From Wallemia ichthyophaga EXF-994 (Eukaryota; Basidiomycota; Wallemiomycetes; Wallemiales; Wallemiaceae): a DNA stretch of 64,000 nucleotides. Under the pieces are notes generated by a model, which made no database searches, had not been told where the DNA came from, and saw only the letters and a list, made by a program, of their open reading frames with translations. Numbering within the stretch: the first letter of the stretch is position 1; each line of letters opens with the position of its first letter. Positions 23,639 to 33,998 of this stretch are shown here, piece after piece. Where the stretch lies: contig NW_008806290.1 in NCBI RefSeq assembly GCF_000400465.1, positions 1-64,000 of the forward strand. Direction: 5' to 3'. A program made the position numbers and the translations under genes.

Positions 23639-25232
23639 CTAAAACGTCACCCTCTCCCCCTGTTTGGGTCTGTAAAAACGCACTCCGAGGTTTTGTGTGG
23701 CTGGGTTACTCTCGAGCTCCGATAGTATCCTCTCACCCACCACATCACACCCTAACATGGGATCCTCTTTGACGTGAGTTATCGCAATGGTGAGCCCTTG
23801 TAGTGGTCTGCTCGTCGTGTGTCTGTGCACTCCAAATCCCTCATTGTACCCGGTTCTCGATGCGTGGTTGAGCCCGCCGAAGAGCGCCTTATTCACTGCC
23901 TGGCTCGCTTGATGCGAGAGGGGGTGTGAGGGTGTGTCGAGGGCGTTGTCGATGGGTGAGTGAGTGTGGTTGTGCTGAGCAGCTGTGATATCTTCATCAG
24001 CATTAGCATAACCTTGATCACTCCCGCTCCCACTCCCCCCACCCACGCTAAACTCGCTCGTATTGACACTACGTAGCTGCTCTACACCCATCCGCCTAAA
24101 CCTCTCCACAATAATTGCAAGCGTCTGTAGCTCATCGACCAGCAAATCAGGCTTGAGGTGACCAAAGAGAAGGTGGTTCGGCCGGGCGTTGGTGTAGCTG
24201 CATTCTATCCACACCCACCGCAACTCATCCAGCACGAATCGCCTTGCGGCCTCCGCCCACACGGGTTTATTGCGCGGGAGTGTGCTTATCGCATCCGGCT
24301 CTACATCTCCCCAGAAGAGGAAACTGAAGCTCTTTTGCCATTTGTGCGCAGAATCTGAATGCTTCTCGACGAAATAAGCTATACTATCATATACCTCGTT
24401 AGGGTCTTTCTCTACCTGCACAGCAGCGCGTGTGCGTGCATCCGCCACTAAACCCACAGTGCCGTGCGAGATTGGGAAAGGAGTGCACGAAAAGGTGTGA
24501 TTGGCGGTATGTGAAGGTGTGCCACTCACACTCCCACTACCTGCATCATGCACATACCCAGGCACGTCGAATTGCGCAAAAGGTTCTATCTGCATATACT
24601 GCAACCGTTCAACGAGCCCACCACAACTGGCCCAGCTAGCCAGCGCGGGCCAGAGCAGCCCACCGAAAGCCACCTCAATCCCTTTCAAAGTCTTCTCAAA
24701 GCCTACGAGACGCTTGCACGCGCCAAACTTGATCGAGCTGTTAATCACCAGTCCGGCAAGGTGGTCGAGGTGTGGGTGAGTGATCAGATAGGCTGTGATA
24801 CTCGTGTAGATCCGTGAGGCGAGCCGGTAGCTGTCTGTATCGTGTCGGGTGTCTGCGGTGACTTTCTTGTGGGCGGTGTCATTCGAGTCTGCCTTCGAGC
24901 TAGCCCCCTCGTACTCGTCGCCCGGTAGAGCCTCCCGCAAATCATCCACGATGCTGATATCCGAACGTATCGCCCGCGATAAGGCCCCCACACCCGAACC
25001 GGCATCTATCGCTACACAGCCATCGTCCCAGGGCTGGTGATGTGATTTGAATATGTAGCTGCGTGTGCGTTGGTGTTAGGTTTTGGCTCCGTGCGTGTCG
25101 CCGTCGCCTCACTCACCTCGATAAATTACCCTCATCTGGCCCTCCGCCTACGCCGACGCAGATCATGTCGAAATGCGGACCAGCGTATGCATCGTGTGTG
25201 TTTTGTGTGTTTTGTGTGTTTGTTGAGTCCAT
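23639..25232 (-). CDS. PDE1: Class II 3',5'-cyclic-nucleotide phosphodiesterase
   Basis: Low-affinity cAMP phosphodiesterase with a metallo-beta-lactamase-type fold. Two exons, 25232-25117 and 25058-23639, are joined by a 58-base intron. The start reads MDSTNTQNTQNTHDAYAG, then FDMICVGVGGGPDEGNLSRY. The second exon continues YIFKSHHQPWDDGCVAIDAG. The metal-binding signature HPHLDHLAGLVINS is intact, as are the later SHGT, FWGDVEPD and ECSY elements. A low-complexity His/Ser/Gly insert lies at about 23930-24060. The protein ends ...LGVRFYRPKQGERVTF. Length, about 510 residues, is usual for basidiomycete members. It would lower cAMP and so act on the same G-protein axis that RGS proteins control; that link is inference. 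Confidence 0.92.
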
Positions 25233-25328
25233 CTTGGTGTGCGTGTTGCGTTCTGCGTTCTGCGTTCTGCGATGGTGGTTGCGGACGACGACGATCATTA
25301 AACCATAATCAATTGAGTGATATACACA

Positions 25329-26405
25329 ATGAGCTCTATGAGGCCGTCTACTCACAATACAGACAACGCCAGTGTCTCCGGCGATAGCTTTACAGAGGAC
25401 GAATACGACGAGCATGAGCATTATGGGCACTCCAACCGGGCTAAAGAGAGCAACATTACTAAATGGACTAATTTCATCAACTGGCGTAACACCAGTGGCA
25501 GTCGCAGTCGCAGTCGCAATCACAATCACAACCCCACAGAGGCCGGTAGAGGGAGAGTGATATCGCAGAGTGACACCCTCGAACAGGAAGCACGTCTCGA
25601 GCGCGACAGATCCAAATTCGAAGCAGGCGTCATACTCCACATCGAGTCAGCCACCCAAGATACACACCAACTCATACACGCTCAATCCCGGAGGCTAGAT
25701 AGTGTGGACAGTGCGGCTGATGGTGTCGCTCTCAGATTAGATAATGTCGACGCGCACATCAACGCCCTCGATACGCAGTCGGACTCAGTTAATGCGCGTT
25801 TGGAGGTGATTGAAAAGGACAGCACAAATCAATCTCCACATTCAGATGCCCTCGCAGATCGGATCGCTGCGCAGGACCATCTCATACACTCCCTCCAACT
25901 CGCTAACCAACATCACCAACATACCATCTCCACACAGGAAAATCAACTCTGCGATTTGCGCTCGGTCGTCAGTAAACTACAGTCCGACCTTAGAGGCCTT
26001 TCTGTCTTGGCTCTTGAACGGATACAAGGTTTGGAGAAGAGTGTTGAAAAAAATACTGAAAAGAATGCCGAAATTAAGTCTGAGAGGAACCTCAAAGAGA
26101 AGGCTGAAAAGAGTACTGAAAATGTTGTTGAAAGTAACCCAGACATAAGCAATGACAAAACCACAGACAGACACACAGACAACCCCAATGGCACCCCTTA
26201 CCACCGCAAAATTACCAGCTTTTCTAGCCTCAGGGATGAGAATACACCGTCATCTACAACAAGGTCACCCGCAATAAAGCCACCCACTACAAACCCAACA
26301 AACACGAAATCACCCACTAAATCTCAAACCCCACTCAGGCGACCACCTGGCTCTCCTGTCAAACAATCTCCAGCCATCCAAGCCAAAGCAAAGCAATTCA
26401 CCTGA
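25329..26405 (+). CDS. Hypothetical coiled-coil protein
   Basis: Intronless frame of about 358 residues whose first ATG is at 25329 (MSSMRPSTHN). It has an acidic N-terminus (GDSFTEDEYDEHEHYG) and a basic SRSRSRNHNHN stretch. A long predicted coiled coil of about 150 residues follows, with repeated heptads (for example RLDNVDAHINALDTQSDSVN, LRSVVSKLQSDLRGLSVLAL). A Lys/Glu-rich section comes next, then a Ser/Thr-Pro-rich tail (PLRRPPGSPVKQSP) with several potential CDK sites. I do not recognise a family. The layout would suit a cytoskeletal, spindle-pole or septum scaffold, but nothing proves it. It is divergent from PDE1 with 96 bases between the starts. Confidence 0.75.
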   Translation: MSSMRPSTHNTDNASVSGDSFTEDEYDEHEHYGHSNRAKESNITKWTNFINWRNTSGSRSRSRNHNHNPTEAGRGRVISQSDTLEQEARLERDRSKFEAGVILHIESATQDTHQLIHAQSRRLDSVDSAADGVALRLDNVDAHINALDTQSDSVNARLEVIEKDSTNQSPHSDALADRIAAQDHLIHSLQLANQHHQHTISTQENQLCDLRSVVSKLQSDLRGLSVLALERIQGLEKSVEKNTEKNAEIKSERNLKEKAEKSTENVVESNPDISNDKTTDRHTDNPNGTPYHRKITSFSSLRDENTPSSTTRSPAIKPPTTNPTNTKSPTKSQTPLRRPPGSPVKQSPAIQAKAKQFT

Positions 26406-26486
26406 GCACCTACTAAATATGTTTTGTTTAAATTATCCTCAAACTAATCTAATACATGCTAATAATTTATATCTACCCACTAACCA

Positions 26487-28575
26487 CTACGCATCCGGTA
26501 AGCCCTCCATTACAATGGGTTTTCGACTTTTGGTCATCTTCTTGCTCCGCTGCTTACCCAGCCAATGTACATTCTCGAGTACATACTCAATACCCTTCTC
26601 CGTCCTCAACTTCAAGTCCTGCGCTACGCTGCGTTTCGTGTAGTCAAGCGTGAATCTGAAACTGAGCCAGGTGTAAAGTACCAGTGATCTGTGCAAACTT
26701 TCTAGCGTGTTGAGTGTGTCGGGTGTCAGTGGTGTTTGATGGGCTGGATTCTTCATCACCCTCTCTACAGCTTCCAGTTGCGCCAATCCTAACCCATTCA
26801 GTGACACTTCTGGATCTATTGTCTCACTTTGCGCTTGAGAGTCTATAAACCGACATGACGCGGCCACCACATTGGCATCACGAGTGTTGCATGGCGCCAT
26901 AGCGAACCTGAATGCCTCCTCCAGAGGTAATTGTGAAAGCGGTTCACTCGCTATATCTGCCATCTGCAGAAAGTTGGTATTTGATGTGACAAAGTAGTTG
27001 TTAGACACTTTAATCAGACTTGTGAGCGTTTTTATCAAATCCCCAAGTGATGGCCTCGCTGGCATGAGATTGTTGATTTCTTTGAGTGTGTCACTCGATA
27101 CACCAATTGCTGCTTTGTTGATTGTTGGTATTTCTGCATTGATCGCTCTTTCTAATATCTGCAAATCCATAGGATTGAGCGTTGTAGCTACACCCGACTC
27201 ATCATCCACCTCTTGTATAGCCGCATTGTTGGTTTCAATCACATTTTCCTTCTCATTCACTCCATATCTACCTGCTCTCCCAGCGATTTGCTTCATCTGT
27301 GATATCGAAAGAGGTACTTCTTTTGTACCATTCCATTTGTGTACTGTCTCGAACACAACACGTCGAATCTTCCTACATTGACCTATCAATTTCGCAGCAA
27401 AGTTGAGATGAATGGACCCACAGATTCAGCCCCATTCCAATAGCGTCAGATGCAACCATAACATCATACCCGCTATCTTTGTCGTTGAAGAGCTTCGCTT
27501 GCTCCGCGCGAGTTTCAGGAGGGAGACCACCGTAAGCAACTGCGCAGCGTAGCCCGGTCAAGTCCTCAATCTTCCTCTTGAGTGCCCAAATGCCAGTCCT
27601 GCTGAAAGTGACCACACAGTCACCCTTTTTGACATTCTTCAATGTGCTCAGTGGTTTGCCCACTCGCAACTCAGTCAAACGTTTGTAGCGATTGACGACG
27701 ATCTCGTCTCCGGTTTCCTTAGCTATCCTCTCCATCAACCCAACGACGGTCTCTTCACCGCATATATGCAGCTCCTTTGCACGCATACCTAACACGGCTG
27801 ATGTCCACGCAGGACCTCTACTGTCATCTGCTATCAACTGAATCTCATCAATCACACCAACATCTATTTCATGATCTAGGGGTACCATTTCCACTGTACA
27901 GCTTTTCAAGCCTGATTCTGCATCAACTATGCGCACTTCTTCACCTGTATATAAGTTGCACGATTTCGGTGGACCTGGTGGGAGTGGTTTACCATCTGGA
28001 CCCATTCCAGGACTAATAGAGCCTTGGTTTAGACGGAGGAATATTTCATGAGCGAGTAATCTCAACGGACCTGCATAAATACCAGTCTTGGCTTGTGATA
28101 GTGCTAATATCGCGCTATGAGTTTTTCCACTGTTAGTTGGACCAACGTGCAGTATCAACTTTCTACGCATCGTTCTAGCTTTTGAGTATTTTAGAGCAGG
28201 TTGACGAAAGTCTGTGATTGGGAGTACGCTTGGGACATTATCGCTAACGAGTCGCTGCTGGACAGCCCTCTCAATCAATTTACCACGGGATACCGCCTCT
28301 GTTACCGGCTTTGAGTTGAAATCCCAACCTAAGGCTTGCAAGTCGGATAAAGAGTTGGATCTGATTTCATTTAACGCACTTTCTCTGAATTGAGATAATT
28401 TATGCTTGGCTGATGCGCCTGAGATGCCGAAATGACTGAGAAGCTTTGTTGCGTCTCGCGATCTGCAGTATTCTTGCAAGACGTAATCAATTTTATCCTT
28501 TAGATTAGAAGGAGAGGAATTTCCCTTGGAATTGGGATGCAGTTTGCTTCTAAGCAAAAGCCAGGTTGAGTGCAT
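26487..28575 (-). CDS. SUV3: Suv3 mitochondrial ATP-dependent RNA helicase
   Basis: Helicase of the mitochondrial RNA degradosome. Two exons, 28575-27422 and 27372-26487, are joined by a 49-base intron that restores SDAIGMGLNLKIRRVVFETV. Motifs visible are LHVGPTNSGKTHSAI (Walker A), YAGPLRLLAHEI, YTGEEVR, GVIDEIQL (DEIQ motif II), LHICGEE, CVVTFSRT, VAYGGLPPETRAEQAKLFND, ASDAIGMGLNL and QIAGRAGRYG (motif VI). The C-terminal extension (NLLPARPSLGD-like region, ending LGKQRSKKMTKSRKPIVMEG) is that of Suv3. The N-terminus is rich in Arg, Lys and Ser with few acids over its first 25 residues, fitting a mitochondrial presequence. Confidence 0.94.
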
Positions 28576-28696
28576 CCACTTGGGCTGATTTGGTGGTTAT
28601 GGGATAAGGAGAGGCTAGAGTGGGAATATAAATATTTCATAGCTCATTATAGCTCATAGACATACCTTCCTCTCCCTCTCCCAACAACCAAAACAA

Positions 28697-29554
28697 ATGA
28701 AAAGAAGTGTAAATCACTACGATAACACCCTACCAAGCATCATGACACTCCCAAATGAGCTTTTAATGATGATTGCCGAGTTTTCTCCGAAACTCTCCTT
28801 AACTTGCCGACGCTGCTACAATCTCGGCTCAAGGTACCAACCGGTTATTACAGCAATCTATGGACCTAATCCACCCAAGCTGGATAAGCATAATGCTGAT
28901 AAGTCTCATCATATGACTCTCAGACGTTTTAACGGCTATCTTAATGATCTCATAAACGATGACGAAAAAGCCAAATTGATAACGCAAGTAATGTACAAGC
29001 ACAATGGATCAACTTACGATATAGAATGTGATACACTGGAAAAGTTTAGCAGACTTGAAAATCTATCAAGTATGGCTTATCAGACAGATTTCATTGATTG
29101 CAGAAGTGTTGCAAAGTTTGACAATTTCATCAAATTACAACAACTTAACCTAAAATTGAATTACATTCCAAGATCTTTGAACCACTTTATTACGAGACTG
29201 ATGCAGATTTCCAATTTGCAGTTACTCGCAATAGACATTCCCTGCAATAATTACAGCGAAGGTGGGGTTTATGAACAATTAGCTGAGTTGGAAGATATTT
29301 CAACTTATATTCCAGTTAGAGATAACTTTAAGCTCGTTATTAGATTTTGTCATTGCATCACTTGCAAACACCTTGACGACTCTTACGATATGAACTCATT
29401 CACTATCGTCTTTGCAAAGTGTCCGCTTTGTAGGAATCACTTCATTTTCGCTTCAAGCAGACATACTATTTACTCTACTCTATCGAAAGCATACGGCTGG
29501 CTTGATAATAGATACTTTATCAAGCGTAAACTTAGAGAAACTCAACGGTTCTGA
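28697..29554 (+). CDS. F-box-like protein with C-terminal cysteine motif
   Basis: Intronless frame of 285 residues. Near the N-terminus LPNELLMMIAEFSPKLSLTC resembles an F-box (LPxEl...i), which would bind Skp1 in an SCF ubiquitin ligase. The middle has weak leucine-rich spacing (LQQLNLKLNYIP, LQLLAIDIPCNN). The C-terminal part carries CHCITCKHL and, about 30 residues on, AKCPLCRNHF, a possible zinc-binding pair. Base composition is more A/T-rich than in the neighbours. No specific orthologue is recognised; it looks like a member of a fast-evolving or lineage-specific family. It is divergent from SUV3 with about 120 bases between starts, and a TATA-like segment lies at about 28628. Confidence 0.6.
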   Translation: MKRSVNHYDNTLPSIMTLPNELLMMIAEFSPKLSLTCRRCYNLGSRYQPVITAIYGPNPPKLDKHNADKSHHMTLRRFNGYLNDLINDDEKAKLITQVMYKHNGSTYDIECDTLEKFSRLENLSSMAYQTDFIDCRSVAKFDNFIKLQQLNLKLNYIPRSLNHFITRLMQISNLQLLAIDIPCNNYSEGGVYEQLAELEDISTYIPVRDNFKLVIRFCHCITCKHLDDSYDMNSFTIVFAKCPLCRNHFIFASSRHTIYSTLSKAYGWLDNRYFIKRKLRETQRF

Positions 29555-29818
29555 TCCCCTCAATCCTCAATCTTTTATACCAACATTAATCTGCCTTATA
29601 TCTACTTAACTCTATCTTTTTGTATTGTACCATGAATTCATAGCTTGTTTGACGACTCGGGCATTGTCTGTTGATCTTTGTTTGTAAGAAATTTTTACTG
29701 ATCAACAGTAATGCTCGGATCAAGATGGAGAGTTGATAAAATGTAACAGTGACCCTGACGGCTTCAAGATAACATGGAATAAAAAGTAGGACATGAACAG
29801 ATACTCCGCAAAAATTAA

Positions 29819-29899
29819 GGGTTCGACAGGGATTTGAACCCTGGACCTCTCGCAAATTGGTGTCCCAAAGCGAGAATCATACCCCTAGACCATCGAACC
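29819..29899 (-). tRNA. tRNA-Pro(UGG) with a 9-nt intron
   Basis: Conventional order on the minus strand. Acceptor GGTTCGA (29899-29893) pairs with TCGAACC (29826-29820), with discriminator C. The D-arm matches the A box (TGGTCTAGGGG), anticodon stem TCTCGC pairs with GCGAGA, and the T-arm matches the B box (GGTTCAAATCC). The anticodon TGG is at 29867-29865. Nine extra bases at 29863-29855, directly after position 37, form the usual nuclear tRNA intron site and must be removed to leave a 7-base loop. A T5 pol III terminator follows at 29814-29810. Confidence 0.95.
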
Positions 29900-30583
29900 G
29901 ATGTCTATTGCGAGCATTTTTATTTATATATTTCTGTTTTGTACAAAGTGGACGTTAATGCCTATTAGCTAGAAATAAGCACAATTATCGTTGCGCAGTC
30001 GCATGAATCTATAAAACGCTGTCTCTCATACTAAAAAAGAAGGCCAATTAAGTAAATATTTGATATACATTTAATCAGGTCAGTAATATTCTCGTTTAAC
30101 TTTCATAATGTATACAAAGTAAAATAAAGCACAAAGGACATGTGAAATTCGTAGATCGTTCGTCTATGACAGGAATTTAGCCCATAATGATAATAATCTG
30201 CTTGGAATATCAGTCAGTATGTTTCTCTCAGATATAGCTGAGAATAGCTGAGGTGCATAGAGTTCAGTCAAAAAGGCATAGTTTGTCGTCAATTTTGATT
30301 CAGACGCAACTTACTTAAGAGTACCATCATGATACTCTGTGCAAGTCCCAGCTACTCCAACTGAAACTCACCTTAATGCTCGAACCACTCTCCTGTGTTG
30401 TGGAGTGGTATGGCTATCAATTTATAATTCTCATCTTTTCAAATTTGATTGATGATGGAAGTTCAAGTAGAAAAGAAGTAGAGGTAGAATATGGGTCATT
30501 AAAATGCAATGTATTGATTAGAATAAATGCGATGCGAGTTTTTTATCGAGAACGAGGGCAATCAAGAGAGCAATTCAAATCAT
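29900..30583. other. Intergenic, no gene seen
   Basis: A/T-rich sequence between the tRNA-Pro gene and the fasciclin gene. Only short unrelated frames (up to 75 codons) occur, with no family resemblance and no further tRNA or repeat. Confidence 0.5.
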
Positions 30584-31521
30584 TTACAGCACTTTATCGA
30601 TAATCTTCACTTAGTTAGTATGGTAAGACTCAAATCTATATGAACCCAGCTCACATGAATCACACCATTAGACAGTAAGATGTCAGTTCTGAGTATATTG
30701 GCAGTAGTATACCCGTCATTCCCGACGACTTTCTTCCTACCGTCGAGACCATTAACGATAGCGACGCAGGTACCATAGAGGGTCTCCAGGGACATACCAT
30801 CGACGAGATCAGACGAATAGATGAGAGTTCTATTAGTAGAGAAGTGTCTCAGCGCGATATCGCGCTTATTGTCTTGGTGATTTTGTTTATTGTGATGATG
30901 GTGCTCATAAAATGCCTGAGATGTAGGCACGAAAGCTGTAACACCGGTCATGCCCCTAATTACATGCGCGAGAAAAGCGCTAGAAACAAAATCGGCAACT
31001 TGGTCCATCTTCATGGCTGAGAGAGTATTGAAAAAATCTTCAGGGATCTGGATCAATTGCGGTATTGTCCATATGTGAAGGTGCATGTAGGATGACTTGG
31101 CTTGAACACACAGACGAGAGAGAGGAGTAACGATTGTTGTGAAACTCCCATTTACGTCAACGATGAGTGATTGTGTGGGGTGCGAGTGGGGCAGGTCAGT
31201 GTATCTCGTGAGAAGGCTAGGTGAAACGTATCTGCCATTACGATTGGGTATCCAAACATCGAGTATATGGTAATTTAGTAGATCCTGGAGGTCGCTCGTG
31301 CTTAGTTGTGATATTCCGCTGCCGTGAAAAGCTTCATTGAGGGGTGCGAGTAGTGTTATTTGTTTTGAAGAAATGTGTTTATCGCTGCCGCTGCCACTAC
31401 TAGTACTTGCCAATTTCAGTTCAAATATCTCAGGTACCTGGCCAACGAGAGTGGCCATCGTGCTCGCATTTAGATAGTTCAGAGCGTGAACAAGACCATT
31501 TGCGAAAGTGGATAGTGGCAT
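30584..31521 (-). CDS. Fasciclin (FAS1) domain protein
   Basis: Contains two FAS1 repeats, a fold found in cell-surface and adhesion proteins. Repeat 1 shows ITLLAPLNEAF and LLNYHILDVWIP. Repeat 2 shows TAFVPTSQAFYEH, LRHFSTNRTLIYSSDL and a terminal NGVIH motif. A short intron at about 30608-30658 (CAT/GTGAGC to GTGAAG/ATT) restores the canonical end NGVIHIIDKVL and a stop at 30584-30586, so the readthrough end at 30607 is unlikely. The modelled start (MPLSTFANGLVHALNYLNAS) lacks a clear signal peptide, although FAS1 proteins are normally secreted. A first exon with a signal sequence may therefore lie upstream, or this member is vacuolar or intracellular. No GPI signal is visible. Confidence 0.75.
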
Positions 31522-31742
31522 TAATGGGATTTTGATGGTGAGAGTGTAAGCCTTGTTTTTGCTTTGTGTGTATCGTGTAAATCATGTGTGGCTAGAAGTG
31601 ACTATTTGTTGGGTAAATCAGGTGGACACGTGATAACAAATATAATCTGGACACTCCAATAGACATTTGTATTTTCAGCCAATTATTATCCCTGTATTGT
31701 CCATTTCTTGGTTGAATTCGTACAAAAATCCCGGCGAGACCA

Positions 31743-32750
31743 ATGGCAGCGCACTATTCACAGCCAGAGACGAGTTATGCGTTGGAGGGACTAATAAACA
31801 CTCCAATGGAGAGAATTGATGGAAGAAACTACGACGATTATCGCAGCCTCAAATTCGAAACTGGGAATTCACCGAGTAGCTCTGGTTCGGCATACATTTG
31901 TGGTGCAGGCTGTGAATGGCAGGTGTGTATCAAGCTTGATGTCGTTGAGGGATTCAGCGCTGGTGGACTAGATGCTCAAGTGGAGTACACGAGTGCTGCT
32001 GCGAATTCACAAAAGATACCACCACTTATTACACCAGGCTTACTCTCAAATCTCGTAAATGTCACTCTATCCCCTATTATTCCACCACGCGTATTTCAAA
32101 TATTAGATGCTGGCGATAAATCAAAGTGGTTCAGACTGCAGATGTCTGCGGCGTTGATGTCAGCTGAGAATTGCAGCAGTAGCAGCATTATCGACACACT
32201 CTTCTTAGCCGTAAAGATGGCCCTTTCTGAGACGAGGCTGCCTAGAACTCGTCCGCTAGTGTTCGAGGCACAGGGCGAGACAGCGGGGGAGAATATCAAT
32301 GAGGATCTCGAGAAATTTGGTTTGAAGACTGGTGGCTCTGGGAATAAGAACAGAAGCGCTGCTGATTTTGAACTGGTAGATCAGTGGCATGAAGGTGATC
32401 CAATTCCTGGCATAGATAACCTGCCATTGTCGATAACACTCAATGTTGTACGTATAGGGAGGCTGGGTGATACTGTACACTCGCTCACTCACTTACAGGT
32501 TCAATCGATCTACTTCGTTGACGCTACCTCGCTTGAGGGCGCTGTCCCTGGTCTCATCTCGTACACGCTACTCTTCGATAAGGATGGAGCTATCAGAGGT
32601 ACGCAAATGCTCGGAAGCGGTGAGCTGGAGTACAAGCAGCTACCAAAGCTGATTCATGTGGGTGTTGCTCGACGCAGGATATTACAATCAAGGCTAACGC
32701 ACGCCGCAGGAAGCATCAAAACTGATAACGGACCTTTTTACGCTTTTTAA
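31743..32750 (+). CDS. RRP42: Rrp42, exosome core subunit (RNase PH-like)
   Basis: Ring subunit of the RNA exosome, which degrades and processes RNA in nucleus and cytoplasm. Two exons, 31743-32447 and 32499-32750; the 51-base intron (GTACGT...TTACAG) restores SITLNVVQSIYFVDATSLEG. RIDGRNYDDYRSLKFETGN near residue 25 and DVVEGFSAGGLD belong to the RNase PH fold of the Rrp42/EXOSC7 group. Catalytic residues of bacterial RNase PH are not expected in eukaryotic ring subunits. The C-terminal part carries FDKDGAIRGTQMLGSGELEY. Length, about 318 residues, is slightly above the family norm. Confidence 0.85.
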   Translation: MAAHYSQPETSYALEGLINTPMERIDGRNYDDYRSLKFETGNSPSSSGSAYICGAGCEWQVCIKLDVVEGFSAGGLDAQVEYTSAAANSQKIPPLITPGLLSNLVNVTLSPIIPPRVFQILDAGDKSKWFRLQMSAALMSAENCSSSSIIDTLFLAVKMALSETRLPRTRPLVFEAQGETAGENINEDLEKFGLKTGGSGNKNRSAADFELVDQWHEGDPIPGIDNLPLSITLNVVRIGRLGDTVHSLTHLQVQSIYFVDATSLEGAVPGLISYTLLFDKDGAIRGTQMLGSGELEYKQLPKLIHVGVARRRILQSRLTHAAGSIKTDNGPFYAF

Positions 32751-32886
32751 CAAGGATGGGGGGCAATTGCAAGACGAGCAGGCAATGAAAGAGTAAGACA
32801 AATAAGAATCGTTTAAAACCCCTGTAATTTATTTATATTCATTACCTATAATCACTGCTTTCAGTCATCGCATAAAAATCTCGCGT

Positions 32887-33902
32887 ATGGAATTGATCCC
32901 GGCCGTCCTCAGTTACGTGCACGCCCTTCTTATCACCCAAACGACCACGAAGGCTTACGAGGACTGGACGCTGGACGTCGAAATGCCGACAAAGATTATG
33001 TTTGGAATATGGGCGCTGTTTGATATTTGTTTACTCGTCGCTGGCTCTGTGTGTATATCAGTGTCTACTGCTTGGAAATCTCCAGATTTATTGAGAGATT
33101 TGGTAATCAACGATGAAGAGAAGAGAGGTTGGTTGGTGTTACATGGGTAAATAATCACTCAATTCTCACTCCTCCTCAGCTGGTTTCGTACTCGGGATTC
33201 TAATCGTTATCACCGTCGCTTACTCGACTTTTGCAATTCTGCGACGGCGCGCGATACACTTGAAAGTACTTAACTTTACTTTCATTCTCTTAGCTGTCTT
33301 TGTAATTGTCATCGGCTCTTCTCTCTGGCTACTATCACTCAATCAACGTAGCTGTGAGCTTGACAAGTGGTTTGTTAAAACATACGCTCATTTGCCTTAG
33401 TAATGGCGGATCTTTGGAAGGAACATTCACCAGACGAGCAGATCAAGATACAGAATCATGTGAGCATTCTTGCTTGTGCTATTGTCTATTTGACACTCGA
33501 TAGTTCGAATGCTGTGGTATGCATAAGTTCCTGTATAAAAGCACACCCCACTCACATCGCAAACTTCACACTTCACAGGATATCAGAATACCACCGATGC
33601 AGGCCTTTTCTCAGAAGACGCCCAGCAGGACTTCTGCTTAGACCTTGATAATAAACGCGGGTGTATGACGCCAATCGTCAACTTTGCGAGTAATTATATT
33701 AGCTCGGTATACGCGTATGTCCGCTTTGGCTTAGTGTGTTGCGTTGCTCGCCTGCTGACGAAATTACAGTACAATCTACGGGTTTATCATCATTCTCATC
33801 TGTCTCTTCCTGACTACGGTGTGTGTTTTGAATGAGCGCGCTAAGGAAGATAGGTTTAGACGCATCGATTCAAAGCGCTCAGTGGGTAAGTTTGCTCAAT
33901 AA
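32887..33902 (+). CDS. Tetraspanin
   Basis: Small multi-exon membrane protein assembled from about five exons. TM1 is MFGIWALFDICLLVAGSVCI, TM2 AGFVLGILIVITVAYSTFAI (from about 33180), TM3 LNFTFILLAVFVIVIGSSLW, and TM4 TIYGFIIILICLFLTTVCVL (from about 33771). The large extracellular loop has DLWKEHSPDEQIKIQNH, and then, across an intron at about 33514-33579, FECCGYQN, the tetraspanin CCG signature. Further cysteines follow in DFCLDLDNKRGC. It ends DSKRSVGKFAQ. The first splice donor is uncertain; the reading through EEKR to AGFVLG uses a GTTGGT donor near 33125. Fungal tetraspanins such as Pls1 and Tsp2 act in polarised growth and septum or appressorium biology; which one this is cannot be told. 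Confidence 0.8.
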
Positions 33903-33998
33903 AGCATATTAGAGTAGAGCAAAACATCATACCATTACTTGAATCAATACTCCTAGACAATTAAATGAATTGAAATGCATACCGATACCAATACACTT

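Noticed and set aside
25195-25232. TGTGTTTTGTG repeat as a microsatellite or regulatory repeat
   Set aside because: It encodes the NTQNTQNTH start of PDE1; a coding explanation is enough.
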